Assembly (NCBI GenBank): GCA_030648295.1
Contig: JAUSID010000010.1
Coordinates: forward strand, 1 to 45,919
Direction of reading: 5' to 3'
Source: Opitutaceae bacterium
GTDB taxonomy: Bacteria > Verrucomicrobiota > Verrucomicrobiia > Opitutales > Opitutaceae
Length of the DNA: 45,919 nt
Below the pieces are notes generated by a model that searched no databases, had not been told where the DNA came from, and saw nothing but the letters and a program-made list of their open reading frames with translations. A program made the translations under genes and the position numbers. Positions 17,407 to 25,349 of the stretch are shown piece after piece. The first letter of the stretch is position 1. Every line of letters begins with the position of its first letter.

Positions 17407-18030
17407 CTATTTCAACAGCTTCGCGACGACCGTGAGATCGGCGACCAATCCCGCGATGCCCGCGGGGCGGTCGTCCGCGTCCATCCGCAAGATCGACGAC
17501 GGGTGAACCGTGGCGACAAACGCGGCGGCCCACGGGACGTCGCGGAACACCTTGCCGCGTTCGCGCGTGACGCGAAATTGCGCCCCCATGAGCGTTTGGG
17601 CGGCGCTCGCCCCGAGGGCGATCAGCACCTACGGATGGAGCACCTGCATTTCCGCCTCGAGCCAGGGCCGGCAGGCGGCGATTTCGCGGGCGCTGGGTTT
17701 CTTATGCAGGCGACGCTTGCCCGCGGGTTCCCATTTGAGTGCTTGACCGCGTTGTCACGTAAACCTGGCCGCGAGCGATGCCCACGGCGACGAGCGTCTG
17801 ATCGAGCAACCGGCCGGCGGGCCCAACGAACGGCTGGCCCTCGAGGTCTTCGCGATCGCCCGGCTGTTCGCCGACCATGAGGACGCGCGCGCGCGCCGGA
17901 CCTTCGCCGAAAACGGTCTGCGTGCCGCGGCGCCACTACGGGCAACCCCGGCAGGACTGCGCGGCCTCACGCAGCGATTTGAGCGACAGCCGATCGGGGC
18001 AGGAATGGTTCGGCGGTCATCGGTTCCGCT
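17407..18030 (-). pseudogene. Decayed UdgX-type uracil-DNA glycosylase
   Basis: Reading across frames recovers a family 4/UdgX-like glycosylase: SCRGCP (Fe-S cysteines), TQTVFGEGPARARV, MVGEQPGDREDLEGQPFVG (active-site loop), AGRLLDQTLVAVGI, VYVTNAVKH, KWEPAGKRRLHKKP, ALGASAAQTLMG, and VATVHPSSILR. The KRRLH stretch corresponds to the UdgX-specific KRRIH motif, whose His makes a covalent link to DNA. The gene is inactive: in-frame TAG codons at 17936-17938 (Leu to stop before WRRG) and 17629-17631 (after LHP), plus single-base deletions on both sides of the NAVKH segment near 17740-17755. The N-terminal frame near 18020 is also broken. Several independent lesions argue for true decay, not sequencing error. 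Confidence 0.85.
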
Positions 18031-18300
18031 AGGGTCGCGATCATGGCGCAAGCGACCGCGACGCGCGCGGCCTGTTGCCGGGTTTGGCCCCCCCCACGCC
18101 GAGCCCTGCAGCGTCGCAACGGTGCCTGGTCGCGCATGACGGCACTGAAGGGTAGGACTTTCGCCGGTCCTCACGCCAAGGCAGTTCCGCCGGGGGCGCA
18201 ATCCGCGACTGCGCGTTTCTTGCTGTGCACTTATTGCGATTCGCGGCCAAATTTCGCCGAGGGAATGCCCCGCGCGGGGGCGGGTTTCCCCGATGACCTC

Positions 18301-18444
18301 ACGTAATAGTTTCAGGACCACAACAGGTAGTGGTTGACCGGAAAAGGGACACTAGCCGTAGTGGCGTCCCGTCGAACTTTTGGCGTTCTCGCAATTTGCC
18401 TGCGCGCCGGCCTAGCCCGCTTCAACCGGTTTATTTTTTTGCCC
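18301..18444 (+). promoter_or_regulatory. Structured leader upstream of ribonucleotide reductase gene
   Basis: Hairpin-forming segments precede the reductase gene: CCAC(N8)GTGG around 18318-18333; GGGAC-ACTA-GCCG-TAGT-GGC-GTCCC (18346-18370, nine paired bases with a 3-base bulge); and TTATTTTTTT just before the start codon. NrdJ enzymes use adenosylcobalamin, and a B12 riboswitch might be expected, but I could not match its conserved core. The leader may be a different regulatory RNA or only untranslated DNA. The region 18031-18300 holds nothing I recognise. Confidence 0.3.
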
Positions 18445-21039
18445 ATGTCTGCCACGTTGCTACCCCTTCCGTCCACCGATTCAACCCCACCGGCCGCCTC
18501 CACGTCGTCGCGCGCCGCGGCCTCCCATTCGTCCGCCCACGCGTCGTTGACGACCCGCATTTTTCCCGAACGTGTGCACGGCGCGCAACTGCTCAATCGT
18601 GCCATTCCAGCGGATGGCCGCATGGTCTTGAAACGTGACGGGTCCAAGGCGCGCTTTGACCTGAACAAGGTCACCCGCGCCATCGCGCTCGCGTTTCACG
18701 AGGTGCGGACCGAAAACGCACCGAATCCCTACCGCGATGACATGCTCGCTTGTTTTGGCCTGGAGGGCGAATCGTTCATCGAAGTGACGAAGATTGCGGC
18801 CGCGGTGTCGCAGATGCTGGAGCTTTATTATCGCGACGGCCGTCACCCGTCGATCGAACAGGTGCAGGATGCGGCCGAAAAGGCGATCGCCGCGGCCGGG
18901 CATTGGGAGGTCGCGCGGGCTTTCGTGCTTTACCGCGCCCGGCAATCGGAGCGCCGGCTGGTCCATTACTCGGACAACGGCATGGCCGATTACATCGCGA
19001 TGGCGAAATACGCGCGCTACCGGCCCGAGCTGGGGCGGCGCGAAGTTTTTTCCGAGGGCGTGGAGCGCGTTCGCGACATGCACCTCGGTTTCTTTGCCGC
19101 CAAGCTCGAGCATCACGTGCCGACAACTCTACCCGCCGACGTGGCGGAACTTGCCGGCGAACGCGCCGAACTCCTGCTCCGCAGCCTGGGCGGCCAGCGG
19201 CTCGATCAGATCATCCGCGACGCCTTCGCGCAGGTCACGGCGAAGAAGGTCCTGCCGAGCATGCGTTCGATGCAATTCGGGGGCGAAGCGATCCTCAAGA
19301 ACCACAGCCGGATGTTCAACTGCAGCTTTGGGAACGTCGACCGGCTCGAATTCTTCCGCGAATATTTTTTCCTGTTGCTGAGCGGTTGCGGCGTGGGCTT
19401 TTCCGTCCAGAAACACCACATCGCCATGCTGCCGCCGCTGCCGTCCCGCGGCGCCGACAGCGATCTGCCGGTCACGCACCACCATGTAGCCGACACGATC
19501 GAAGGGTGGTCTGACGCGCTGCACGCGCTTTTCCAGTCGTTCTACGAGGGCCACAAGGTGGAGTTCGACTACTCTGCCGTTCGTCCTCGGGGCGTGCCCT
19601 TGAAGACCTCCGGCGGCAAAGCGCCCGGGCACCTGCCGCTGAAGAAGGCGCTGCTGCGGGTCGAGGAAATCCTCGAGCAGGCCGTCGGCCGCGCGCTGCG
19701 CCCGATCGAGGTGTACGACATCAACATGTTCATCGCGAAGGCCGTGCTCGCCGGCGGTATCCGCCGTTCGGCGACGATCTGCCTGTTCTCCCCGGATGAC
19801 GAGGAGATGATGAACGCCAAGACCGGCAAGTGGTTTGACCGGCACCCACAGCGCTCGGCCTCCAACAACTCGGCCGTGCTGTCCCGGAGCGATCGCAACG
19901 CGGAGCATTTCCGGAAACTGTTTCGGGCCCAGAAGGAATTCGGCGAGCCGGGCTTCTTCTTCTGCGATCACCCGGATGCCGGGTGCAATCCCTGCGCCGA
20001 AATCAGCCTTCTGCCGGTGGTGGACTGGGAGCTTTCGCCGGACGAGCTGAGCCGGCTCTTCTCCTGCGGTTACAAGGGCGACCTCCCCGGCACGACGCGG
20101 CTGTCCGGTTTCCAGCACTGCAATCTCACCACGATCAACGGGCACGCCGCCACCACCGAGACGGCGTTTCACCAGGCGGCCATTGCCGCGGCGGTGATCG
20201 GAACGCTGCAGGCCGCCTACACCGCCATGCCGTATCTCGGGGCGGTGACACGGCTGCTCAACGAGCATGATGCGCTGCTGGGGGTTTCGATTTGCGGGTT
20301 CATGGACAATCCCAACGTTCTGTTCGACCAGGAAATCCTCACGCGCGGGGCCCGGCTCTGCCGCGCGACAAACAAACTCGTGGCCGCACTGATCGGGATC
20401 CGACCGGCGGCGAAGATCGCGACCTGCAAACCGGAAGGTACCGCCAGCTTGATCCTCAATGCCGCCTCCGGCATTCATCCGCACCACTCGCGCCGTTACT
20501 TCCGCCGCGTACAGGCGAACCGAAAGGAGCCCGTGTACGCCTTTTTCAAGACCGCGAACGCGCAGATGGCCGAAACGTCGGTCTACAATCCCGACACGGA
20601 CGACGTGATCACGTTTCCCGTCGAGGCCCCGAAGAAGGCGATTCTGCGCAAGGATCTCACCGCGATCCAGTTCCTGGAACTGGTGAAACTGGTGCAGCAA
20701 TCATGGGTGATTCCGGGCGGGGACCCCCAGTCGCGGTCGCCGGACCTGCATCACAATGTTTCGAATACGTGCACGGTCCGTCCCGACGAATGGGACGAGG
20801 TGGCGGAATTCATCTGGGCCAACCGTCGGTTCTTCACCGGCATCTCGCTGCTCCAGGACGCGGGCGACAAGGCGTATGCCCAGGCCCCGCGCGAGGAGGT
20901 GTCGACCGAGGCCGACGTGGTGAAGTGGAATTCGCTGCGTCCGTGTCGCGTCGACTACACCCAGATGCGCGAGCACTCCGACGAAACACAGTTGAAGCAG
21001 ACGGTCGCCTGCGCGGGCGGCGCGTGTGAGATTATCTGA
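18445..21039 (+). CDS. nrdJ: Adenosylcobalamin-dependent ribonucleotide reductase, monomeric class II
   Basis: An 864-residue enzyme reducing ribonucleotides to deoxyribonucleotides with a B12-derived radical. After a low-complexity N-terminus there is an ATP-cone (LKRDGSKARFDLNKVTRAI, about residues 60-150). Active-site landmarks are Cys293 (FNCSFGN), the radical-cysteine motif NPCAEI with Cys517 flanked by Asn515 and Glu519, and Cys559 (QHCNLTTIN). The C-terminal redox pair is Cys856-x4-Cys861 (ACAGGACEII). The layout resembles the RTPR-like single-chain group and lets the cell make DNA precursors with or without oxygen, provided B12 is available. The frame is open from 18334, but ATG 18445 is the first plausible start; even so, the first 50 residues are Ser/Ala/Thr-rich and a later start cannot be excluded. 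A perfect hairpin lies two bases after the stop. Confidence 0.92.
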   Translation: MSATLLPLPSTDSTPPAASTSSRAAASHSSAHASLTTRIFPERVHGAQLLNRAIPADGRMVLKRDGSKARFDLNKVTRAIALAFHEVRTENAPNPYRDDMLACFGLEGESFIEVTKIAAAVSQMLELYYRDGRHPSIEQVQDAAEKAIAAAGHWEVARAFVLYRARQSERRLVHYSDNGMADYIAMAKYARYRPELGRREVFSEGVERVRDMHLGFFAAKLEHHVPTTLPADVAELAGERAELLLRSLGGQRLDQIIRDAFAQVTAKKVLPSMRSMQFGGEAILKNHSRMFNCSFGNVDRLEFFREYFFLLLSGCGVGFSVQKHHIAMLPPLPSRGADSDLPVTHHHVADTIEGWSDALHALFQSFYEGHKVEFDYSAVRPRGVPLKTSGGKAPGHLPLKKALLRVEEILEQAVGRALRPIEVYDINMFIAKAVLAGGIRRSATICLFSPDDEEMMNAKTGKWFDRHPQRSASNNSAVLSRSDRNAEHFRKLFRAQKEFGEPGFFFCDHPDAGCNPCAEISLLPVVDWELSPDELSRLFSCGYKGDLPGTTRLSGFQHCNLTTINGHAATTETAFHQAAIAAAVIGTLQAAYTAMPYLGAVTRLLNEHDALLGVSICGFMDNPNVLFDQEILTRGARLCRATNKLVAALIGIRPAAKIATCKPEGTASLILNAASGIHPHHSRRYFRRVQANRKEPVYAFFKTANAQMAETSVYNPDTDDVITFPVEAPKKAILRKDLTAIQFLELVKLVQQSWVIPGGDPQSRSPDLHHNVSNTCTVRPDEWDEVAEFIWANRRFFTGISLLQDAGDKAYAQAPREEVSTEADVVKWNSLRPCRVDYTQMREHSDETQLKQTVACAGGACEII

Positions 21040-21040
21040 G

Positions 21041-21064
21041 AGGTTTTCGCTGCTGCGAAAACCT
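21041..21064 (+). terminator. Perfect 10-bp hairpin just after nrdJ
   Basis: AGGTTTTCGC (21041-21050), loop TGCT, GCGAAAACCT (21055-21064). There is no following T run, so it is a weak terminator or an mRNA-stabilising stem. GCGAAAACCTG (21055-21065) recurs at 21147-21157, where it again pairs with a nearby GTTTTCG, so the 100 bases between the genes are flanked by related hairpins. Confidence 0.4.
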
Positions 21065-21172
21065 GGATTAAAGCCGGGATATTTGACGCCGGCGGATGAG
21101 AGATCCGTGGTTCGCTTGTCGCTCGGACGAATTAAGTTTTCGGGTCGCGAAAACCTGCGCACTTTCGCGGGC

Positions 21173-22180
21173 GTGCTACTCACCTGCCAGGCCGGTTATG
21201 AACCGCTGCTCGCGCGCGAGCTGACGGAGCTGCACGGCGTCACGGCGGGCGAAAAAGGCCCCGGCTGGATGCGCATCGGTGAAACGGATACCCCGCCGCA
21301 CGCGGATCTCGCGTTCGCCCACCTGGCGTTGCTCGAGCCGGTGGAGGTCCGCGGCGAATCGGTCAACGCGCTCGCATCGCGCGTGGCGGAGTTATTTCTC
21401 AACTCGTTGCGGAACGAGCGGATCGATGCGCCGTGGCCGAACGTGTGGCTCGGTCCGGCCGAGATGGTTGGTCTCGGCCGGCGAATCAGCGCGGTGGAGA
21501 ACGCGTTTGCGGAGCAGCTGAAGAAGAAACTGTCGCGGGTGGCGAAGCTGGCCGATCCGGGTCCGCCCCGCGGAGCGGGCGCGGCGCGCGGGCTTTTTGT
21601 GTTCTTTGCCGATTTCGACCGCGCGCTTGTTTCCCGCACCGCGTGGATCCATGGGCCGCGCCGCATGGCCGACGATCCGCAGGCGCCCTCGCGTTCCTAT
21701 TTGAAGGTCGAAGAGGCGTATGTGGTGCTGGGTCGCGAGCCGGCGGCGGGCGAGACCGTTTGCGACCTCGGCGCGGCGCCGGGTGGCTGGAGCTACAGTG
21801 CCGCACGGCATGGCGCGAGCGTGCTCGCGATCGACAACGGCCCGCTGAAGGGCGGGGCGCTCGATCACCCGCAGATCGAGCACCGGCGTGAGGACGCATT
21901 CAAGTTCGCGCCGGCCGGCGGGCAATCGTTCGACTGGCTGCTCTGCGACCTCGTCGAGGAGCCGCACCACGTCGTGCGTGATATCGTCGAGCCGTGGCTC
22001 GCGCATCGCTGGTGCCGGCATTTCGTCGTGAACCTGAAATTTGGCCGCGTCGACCCCGTGGCGCTCCTCCGTGAGCTACGCTCGCCGTCGTCACCGCTGC
22101 GCGCGCACGCGGCGGAATTTCGCATCCATCACCTTTATCACGACCGCGAAGAGTTCACCGTGGTCGGCCGGCTGCCTTGA
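21173..22180 (+). CDS. RlmM-like 2'-O-ribose RNA methyltransferase
   Basis: About 335 residues from GTG 21173. The Rossmann-fold methyltransferase domain carries motif I DLGAAPGGWS (residues 198-207) and a likely K-D-K-E tetrad: Lys178 (SRSYLKVEEA), Asp259 (LLCDLVEEP), Lys289 (NLKFGR) and Glu327 (HDREEF). This arrangement, and the N-terminal TCQAGYE start leading a ferredoxin/THUMP-like region, match RlmM (23S rRNA Cm2498 2'-O-methyltransferase) and the FtsJ family. RlmM of E. coli is 366 residues, so this is slightly short. The frame extends upstream through the hairpins after nrdJ; a GTG start that excludes them is preferred, though no Shine-Dalgarno is visible. Confidence 0.82.
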   Translation: MLLTCQAGYEPLLARELTELHGVTAGEKGPGWMRIGETDTPPHADLAFAHLALLEPVEVRGESVNALASRVAELFLNSLRNERIDAPWPNVWLGPAEMVGLGRRISAVENAFAEQLKKKLSRVAKLADPGPPRGAGAARGLFVFFADFDRALVSRTAWIHGPRRMADDPQAPSRSYLKVEEAYVVLGREPAAGETVCDLGAAPGGWSYSAARHGASVLAIDNGPLKGGALDHPQIEHRREDAFKFAPAGGQSFDWLLCDLVEEPHHVVRDIVEPWLAHRWCRHFVVNLKFGRVDPVALLRELRSPSSPLRAHAAEFRIHHLYHDREEFTVVGRLP

Positions 22181-22212
22181 CCGCTCTGTCGGGGTGTGAT
22201 TCCTTTCCGCCG

Positions 22213-22773
22213 ATGTCCACGGTGCCTTCCAAACTTCCCGTTTGCACGGTCGAGGACTACAAGTTGATGCCGGAGACGGGTCCGCGCTACCAGCTTGTGG
22301 AAGGAGACTTGCTCATGTCACCTGCGCCGAACCGTTATCATCAGGACATCTCGCGCAACCTCGAATACCAGCTGCTGCGCTATCTCGAGTCCCATCCGTT
22401 CGGCATTCTCTATCATGCACCGTTCGATGTGTATCTCGACGACATCAATGTTTTCCAACCGGACATTGCGGTAATCCTGAACGCGAATCGCGGCATCCTC
22501 AACGATGCGGGAACGGAAGGCGCGCCGGATCTCATTGTGGAGATTCTTTCGCCAAAGACGCGGCGGATTGATCTTGATCCAAAGAAGAAGGTATATGCGC
22601 GAGCCGGCGTGAAAGAGCTTTGGATTATCGATCCGGAACCGCAGCGCATCGACGTCTTCGAGCTTCCGCGCTCGGTTGAGCACCCCGCACGGGTTTGGGG
22701 CGTGGAATCGACGCTCAGTTCAGAGCTGCTCCCAGAACTCGCGATCGCCGCGGCAAAGGTTTTCGCGCGCTGA
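22213..22773 (+). CDS. Uma2-family (DUF820) PD-(D/E)XK nuclease-like protein
   Basis: A 186-residue protein with the Uma2 pattern: YQLVEGDLLMSPAPNRYHQ at the N-terminus, a central FQPDIAVI, then DLIVEILSPKTRRIDLDPKK and a closing KELWIIDP. Asp (of QPDI), Glu (of VEIL) and Lys (of the DPKKK region) are in positions expected for a PD-(D/E)XK metal site. The family is widespread in cyanobacteria, Planctomycetes and Verrucomicrobia, and its biological role is unsettled; it occurs both in transposon-like settings and as scattered chromosomal copies. It begins 32 bases after the RlmM-like gene and ends 28 bases before the TrmH start, so the three are probably co-transcribed. Confidence 0.85.
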   Translation: MSTVPSKLPVCTVEDYKLMPETGPRYQLVEGDLLMSPAPNRYHQDISRNLEYQLLRYLESHPFGILYHAPFDVYLDDINVFQPDIAVILNANRGILNDAGTEGAPDLIVEILSPKTRRIDLDPKKKVYARAGVKELWIIDPEPQRIDVFELPRSVEHPARVWGVESTLSSELLPELAIAAAKVFAR

Positions 22774-22801
22774 GTTGGGCAATCCGCGAGCGATCCACGA
22801 C

Positions 22802-23572
22802 GTGGCACGGCCGGAGGAACTGAAACTTTGCGGGCTCGCGGCCGTCCGGGCGCGGTTTGCGCGTGATGCCGCGTCGATTCAGCGGCTGTATTTCGATTAC
22901 GCCACCGGCCGAAAAATCGGCGTCATGTGCAAGGCGCTCGCGGCCGCGAAAAAAATCTACCGCTGTGTCGAGCCGGCGGAGCTCGAGAAGATCGCCGGCA
23001 CCGTTCATCACGGCGGAATCGTGGCGGTCGTACCCGCGCCGACTTTGCGCGCGCCGCTCGCCAGCGAGGTTGCCACGTGGGCGGCGCGGCACCAGCCATT
23101 GCTGCTGCTCGATCGCATCGGCAACGCCCACAATCTTGGTGCCATCGTGCGCACCGCGGGTTTTCTGGGCGTCTCGCGACTGGTTCTTCCCGAGCACCCT
23201 GGTGCGGCGCTGCCAGGCGACGCGGCGTATCGGGTCGCCGAGGGCGGGCTGGAGGCGGTGGAGATATTTCGGGTTCCGGACCTGGCGAAATTTGCGCGCG
23301 AACTCGCGACCGCGGGCTACGAGGTGATCGGCGCGGCCACGCGAGGCGCCGCTTCGCTGCGCGGTTTCGATTCCGCGCGCCGCGGCGGCGAATCGCAGCG
23401 CAAACCGATCGCGCTCGTGCTCGGCAGCGAGGAGCATGGCATCGCGGAACCGGTGGCGAAGGCCTGCACGCGGCTGGTGACGATTCCCGCGCGTGGAAAC
23501 GTGGAGTCGCTGAACGTTTCCGTCGCCGCCGCGATCCTGATGTGGGAGCTGATCGCACGAGCGGGAAGGTAA
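22802..23572 (+). CDS. TrmH/SpoU-family RNA 2'-O-methyltransferase
   Basis: About 256 residues from GTG 22802. The N-terminal substrate-binding domain (about 1-80; LCGLAAVRARF... HHGGIVAV) is followed by the SPOUT domain with its three motifs: NAHNLGAIVRTAG (residues 108-120, catalytic Arg117), IALVLGSEEHGI, and IPARGNVESLNVSVAAAI, which form the trefoil-knot SAM site. It methylates a ribose 2'-OH in rRNA or tRNA; the target nucleotide cannot be read from sequence. The frame is open from 22676 but overlaps the Uma2 gene, so a start after its stop is preferred. With the RlmM-like gene it makes a small RNA-modification cluster. Confidence 0.87.
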   Translation: MARPEELKLCGLAAVRARFARDAASIQRLYFDYATGRKIGVMCKALAAAKKIYRCVEPAELEKIAGTVHHGGIVAVVPAPTLRAPLASEVATWAARHQPLLLLDRIGNAHNLGAIVRTAGFLGVSRLVLPEHPGAALPGDAAYRVAEGGLEAVEIFRVPDLAKFARELATAGYEVIGAATRGAASLRGFDSARRGGESQRKPIALVLGSEEHGIAEPVAKACTRLVTIPARGNVESLNVSVAAAILMWELIARAGR

Positions 23573-23715
23573 CTGCAACGCGGACCCACATCGGCGCACT
23601 GTATCCGCCGTGCCATTCAGGTGATGCAGGTGCGTCACGCGAACGGCCGGCGGTCCCGCGGCAAATTTCCACGTTGCGCCGGCGGGACAGACGCCGAACG
23701 TGACCACTCGGCACG

Positions 23716-25125
23716 ATGAAACTCTCCGGAACCAGTCTGTTGTTGCTCGAAGACGAGCCGTTGTTGCGGCGCCGGGTGAAATCGCATCTGGAAAAGCTCG
23801 GCGTGGAGGTGACCGCGGCGGAAACCATCGCGGAAGCCCGTGAAGCGCTGCGCAACCTCAGTTTCGATTTTGCCCTGTTCGATGTGAATCTGCCGGACGG
23901 GCGCAGCCTCACGCTGTTCGAGGAGAAATCCGTGCCGGCGAGCGTGGTCGCCGTCGTCATGACGGCCGAGGGTGGTGTCGCGGGTGCGGTCGAGGCGATG
24001 CGACGAGGCGCCGCCGATTATCTCGTCAAGCCGTTCGATCTCGACGAACTGAGCGTGCGGCTGGCGCGGGCGCGGCGCGATCGGGGCACCCAGCGCGGCG
24101 AACAGCACCGCAAGGAAACCCAGGGTACGGCCGCGGACTCGTTCTTTTTCGGTTCCGCGCTGAAGCCACTGGAGCAGCAACTCGAAAAAATCCTCGGCGC
24201 CGATCGGCGCGTGCAGGGGGCGCTGCCGCCCGTGCTGATCGAAGGGGAGACTGGCACCGGCAAGACGACGCTGGCGCGCTGGCTCCATCAGCGCGGGCCG
24301 CGGTCCGACGGTCCGTTGATCGAGGTGAATTGCTCTGCATTGCCCGAGACGCTCGCCGAGTCGGAATTGTTCGGCCACGAGCGCGGCGCGTTCACCGACG
24401 CCAAGGAGGCGCGGATCGGTCTGCTCGAAGCGGCCGAGGGCGGCACGGTTTTCCTGGATGAACTGCCGAGTCTCTCGCTGGGCGTGCAGGCGAAACTGCT
24501 GAAGGCGATCGAGGATCGCACGATTCGCCGCGTCGGCGGGAACCGCACCCTCGCGATTGACGGCCGGATCATTGCGGCGACCAACGCGGATTTACGCGTG
24601 ATGGTGACAGAGGGACGGTTTCGCGAGGACCTGTTGCAACGACTGGATCTTTTTCGCGTGCGCATCCCGCCGCTGCGCGAGCGCGGCGAGGACATCGTGC
24701 CGCTCGCCGAGGCCCTGGCGGTAAGGATTGCGAAAAATTATGGATTGCCGCCGCGCAAAATTCCGCCGCTCGGCCAGAAGCGACTGCGCGGGTATCGGTG
24801 GCCGGGAAATGTCCGCGAGCTCGCGCACGAAATCGAACGCTCGCTCGTGTTCGACGACGATCAACTCACGTTCTCGTCGCTGCGGATCTCCGAGGTTTCG
24901 GACACGGCGGCCAAAGCCTGGGTGAGTCCGGAATTCAAGATTCCGGATGCGGGTTTCAATCTGGAGGCGGCGATCGACGCGATGATCAAGCGGGCACTTT
25001 CGCAGACGGAGGAAAATGTCTCGGCGGCGGCCCGGCTGCTCGGCGTGACGCGCGACTATATTCGCTATCGGCTGAAAGAGGACCGCGACCAGAGCAGTAG
25101 CGAGAGCAGTGAAAGCAAAGGGTAG
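23716..25125 (+). CDS. NtrC-family sigma-54-dependent response regulator
   Basis: A 469-residue activator with all three modules. The receiver has acidic pair Glu12/Asp13, phosphoacceptor Asp56 (LFDVNLP), Thr83 and Lys105. The AAA+ domain has Walker A GETGTGKT (177-184), the sigma-54 contact loop written GAFTDA (224-229) where most members have GAFTGA, Walker B FLDE (Asp248, Glu249) and WPGNVREL. The C-terminal Fis-type helix-turn-helix is at about 430-455 (VSAAARLLGVTRDYIRYRL). GAFTDA occurs naturally in some family members and keeps the Thr needed for sigma-54 contact. A near-consensus sigma-54 promoter lies 176 bases after its stop, and a histidine kinase is encoded at 27348-28760, the likely partner. 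No terminator follows directly. Confidence 0.95.
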   Translation: MKLSGTSLLLLEDEPLLRRRVKSHLEKLGVEVTAAETIAEAREALRNLSFDFALFDVNLPDGRSLTLFEEKSVPASVVAVVMTAEGGVAGAVEAMRRGAADYLVKPFDLDELSVRLARARRDRGTQRGEQHRKETQGTAADSFFFGSALKPLEQQLEKILGADRRVQGALPPVLIEGETGTGKTTLARWLHQRGPRSDGPLIEVNCSALPETLAESELFGHERGAFTDAKEARIGLLEAAEGGTVFLDELPSLSLGVQAKLLKAIEDRTIRRVGGNRTLAIDGRIIAATNADLRVMVTEGRFREDLLQRLDLFRVRIPPLRERGEDIVPLAEALAVRIAKNYGLPPRKIPPLGQKRLRGYRWPGNVRELAHEIERSLVFDDDQLTFSSLRISEVSDTAAKAWVSPEFKIPDAGFNLEAAIDAMIKRALSQTEENVSAAARLLGVTRDYIRYRLKEDRDQSSSESSESKG

Positions 25126-25300
25126 CGCTGCCGGCGAGCCGGTGGCACGCCGCGTCATGACCGCAGCTCGCGTTGGTTGCCTACACCCAGCGAAAACAGG
25201 TCGATTCCTGGGCCTAAGTTCCCAATCGGCCCATAAGTGCGATCGTGCCGTTCACGCGTAAATCGCGTAGCGACAGCGACAAGAATGCAAATGGCACGCT

Positions 25301-25316
25301 TGGCACGGCCGCTGCA
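25301..25316 (+). promoter_or_regulatory. Sigma-54 (-24/-12) promoter of the Thr/Gly-rich secreted protein gene
   Basis: TGGCACGGCCGCTGCA matches the consensus TGGCACG-N4-TTGC(A/T) at 11 of 12 defined positions, with the essential GG and GC exactly 10 bases apart. The predicted transcript start is near 25327, about 23 bases before ATG 25350. Upstream, ACGCG-TAAAT-CGCGT (25254-25268) is a perfect inverted repeat and a candidate activator site, though close to the promoter for a classical enhancer. The sigma-54 activator gene ends just upstream (25125). Confidence 0.78.
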
Positions 25317-25349
25317 ATAGGACGGCTCGTCACACACATCACTACCTCA

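Noticed and set aside
18031-18444. Cobalamin riboswitch before nrdJ
   Set aside because: A GCGACTG string occurs near 18208, but the accompanying conserved core and B12 box could not be aligned.
25292-25298. A second sigma-54 promoter (TGGCACG)
   Set aside because: No GC at the required -12 spacing; it overlaps the good site at 25301.
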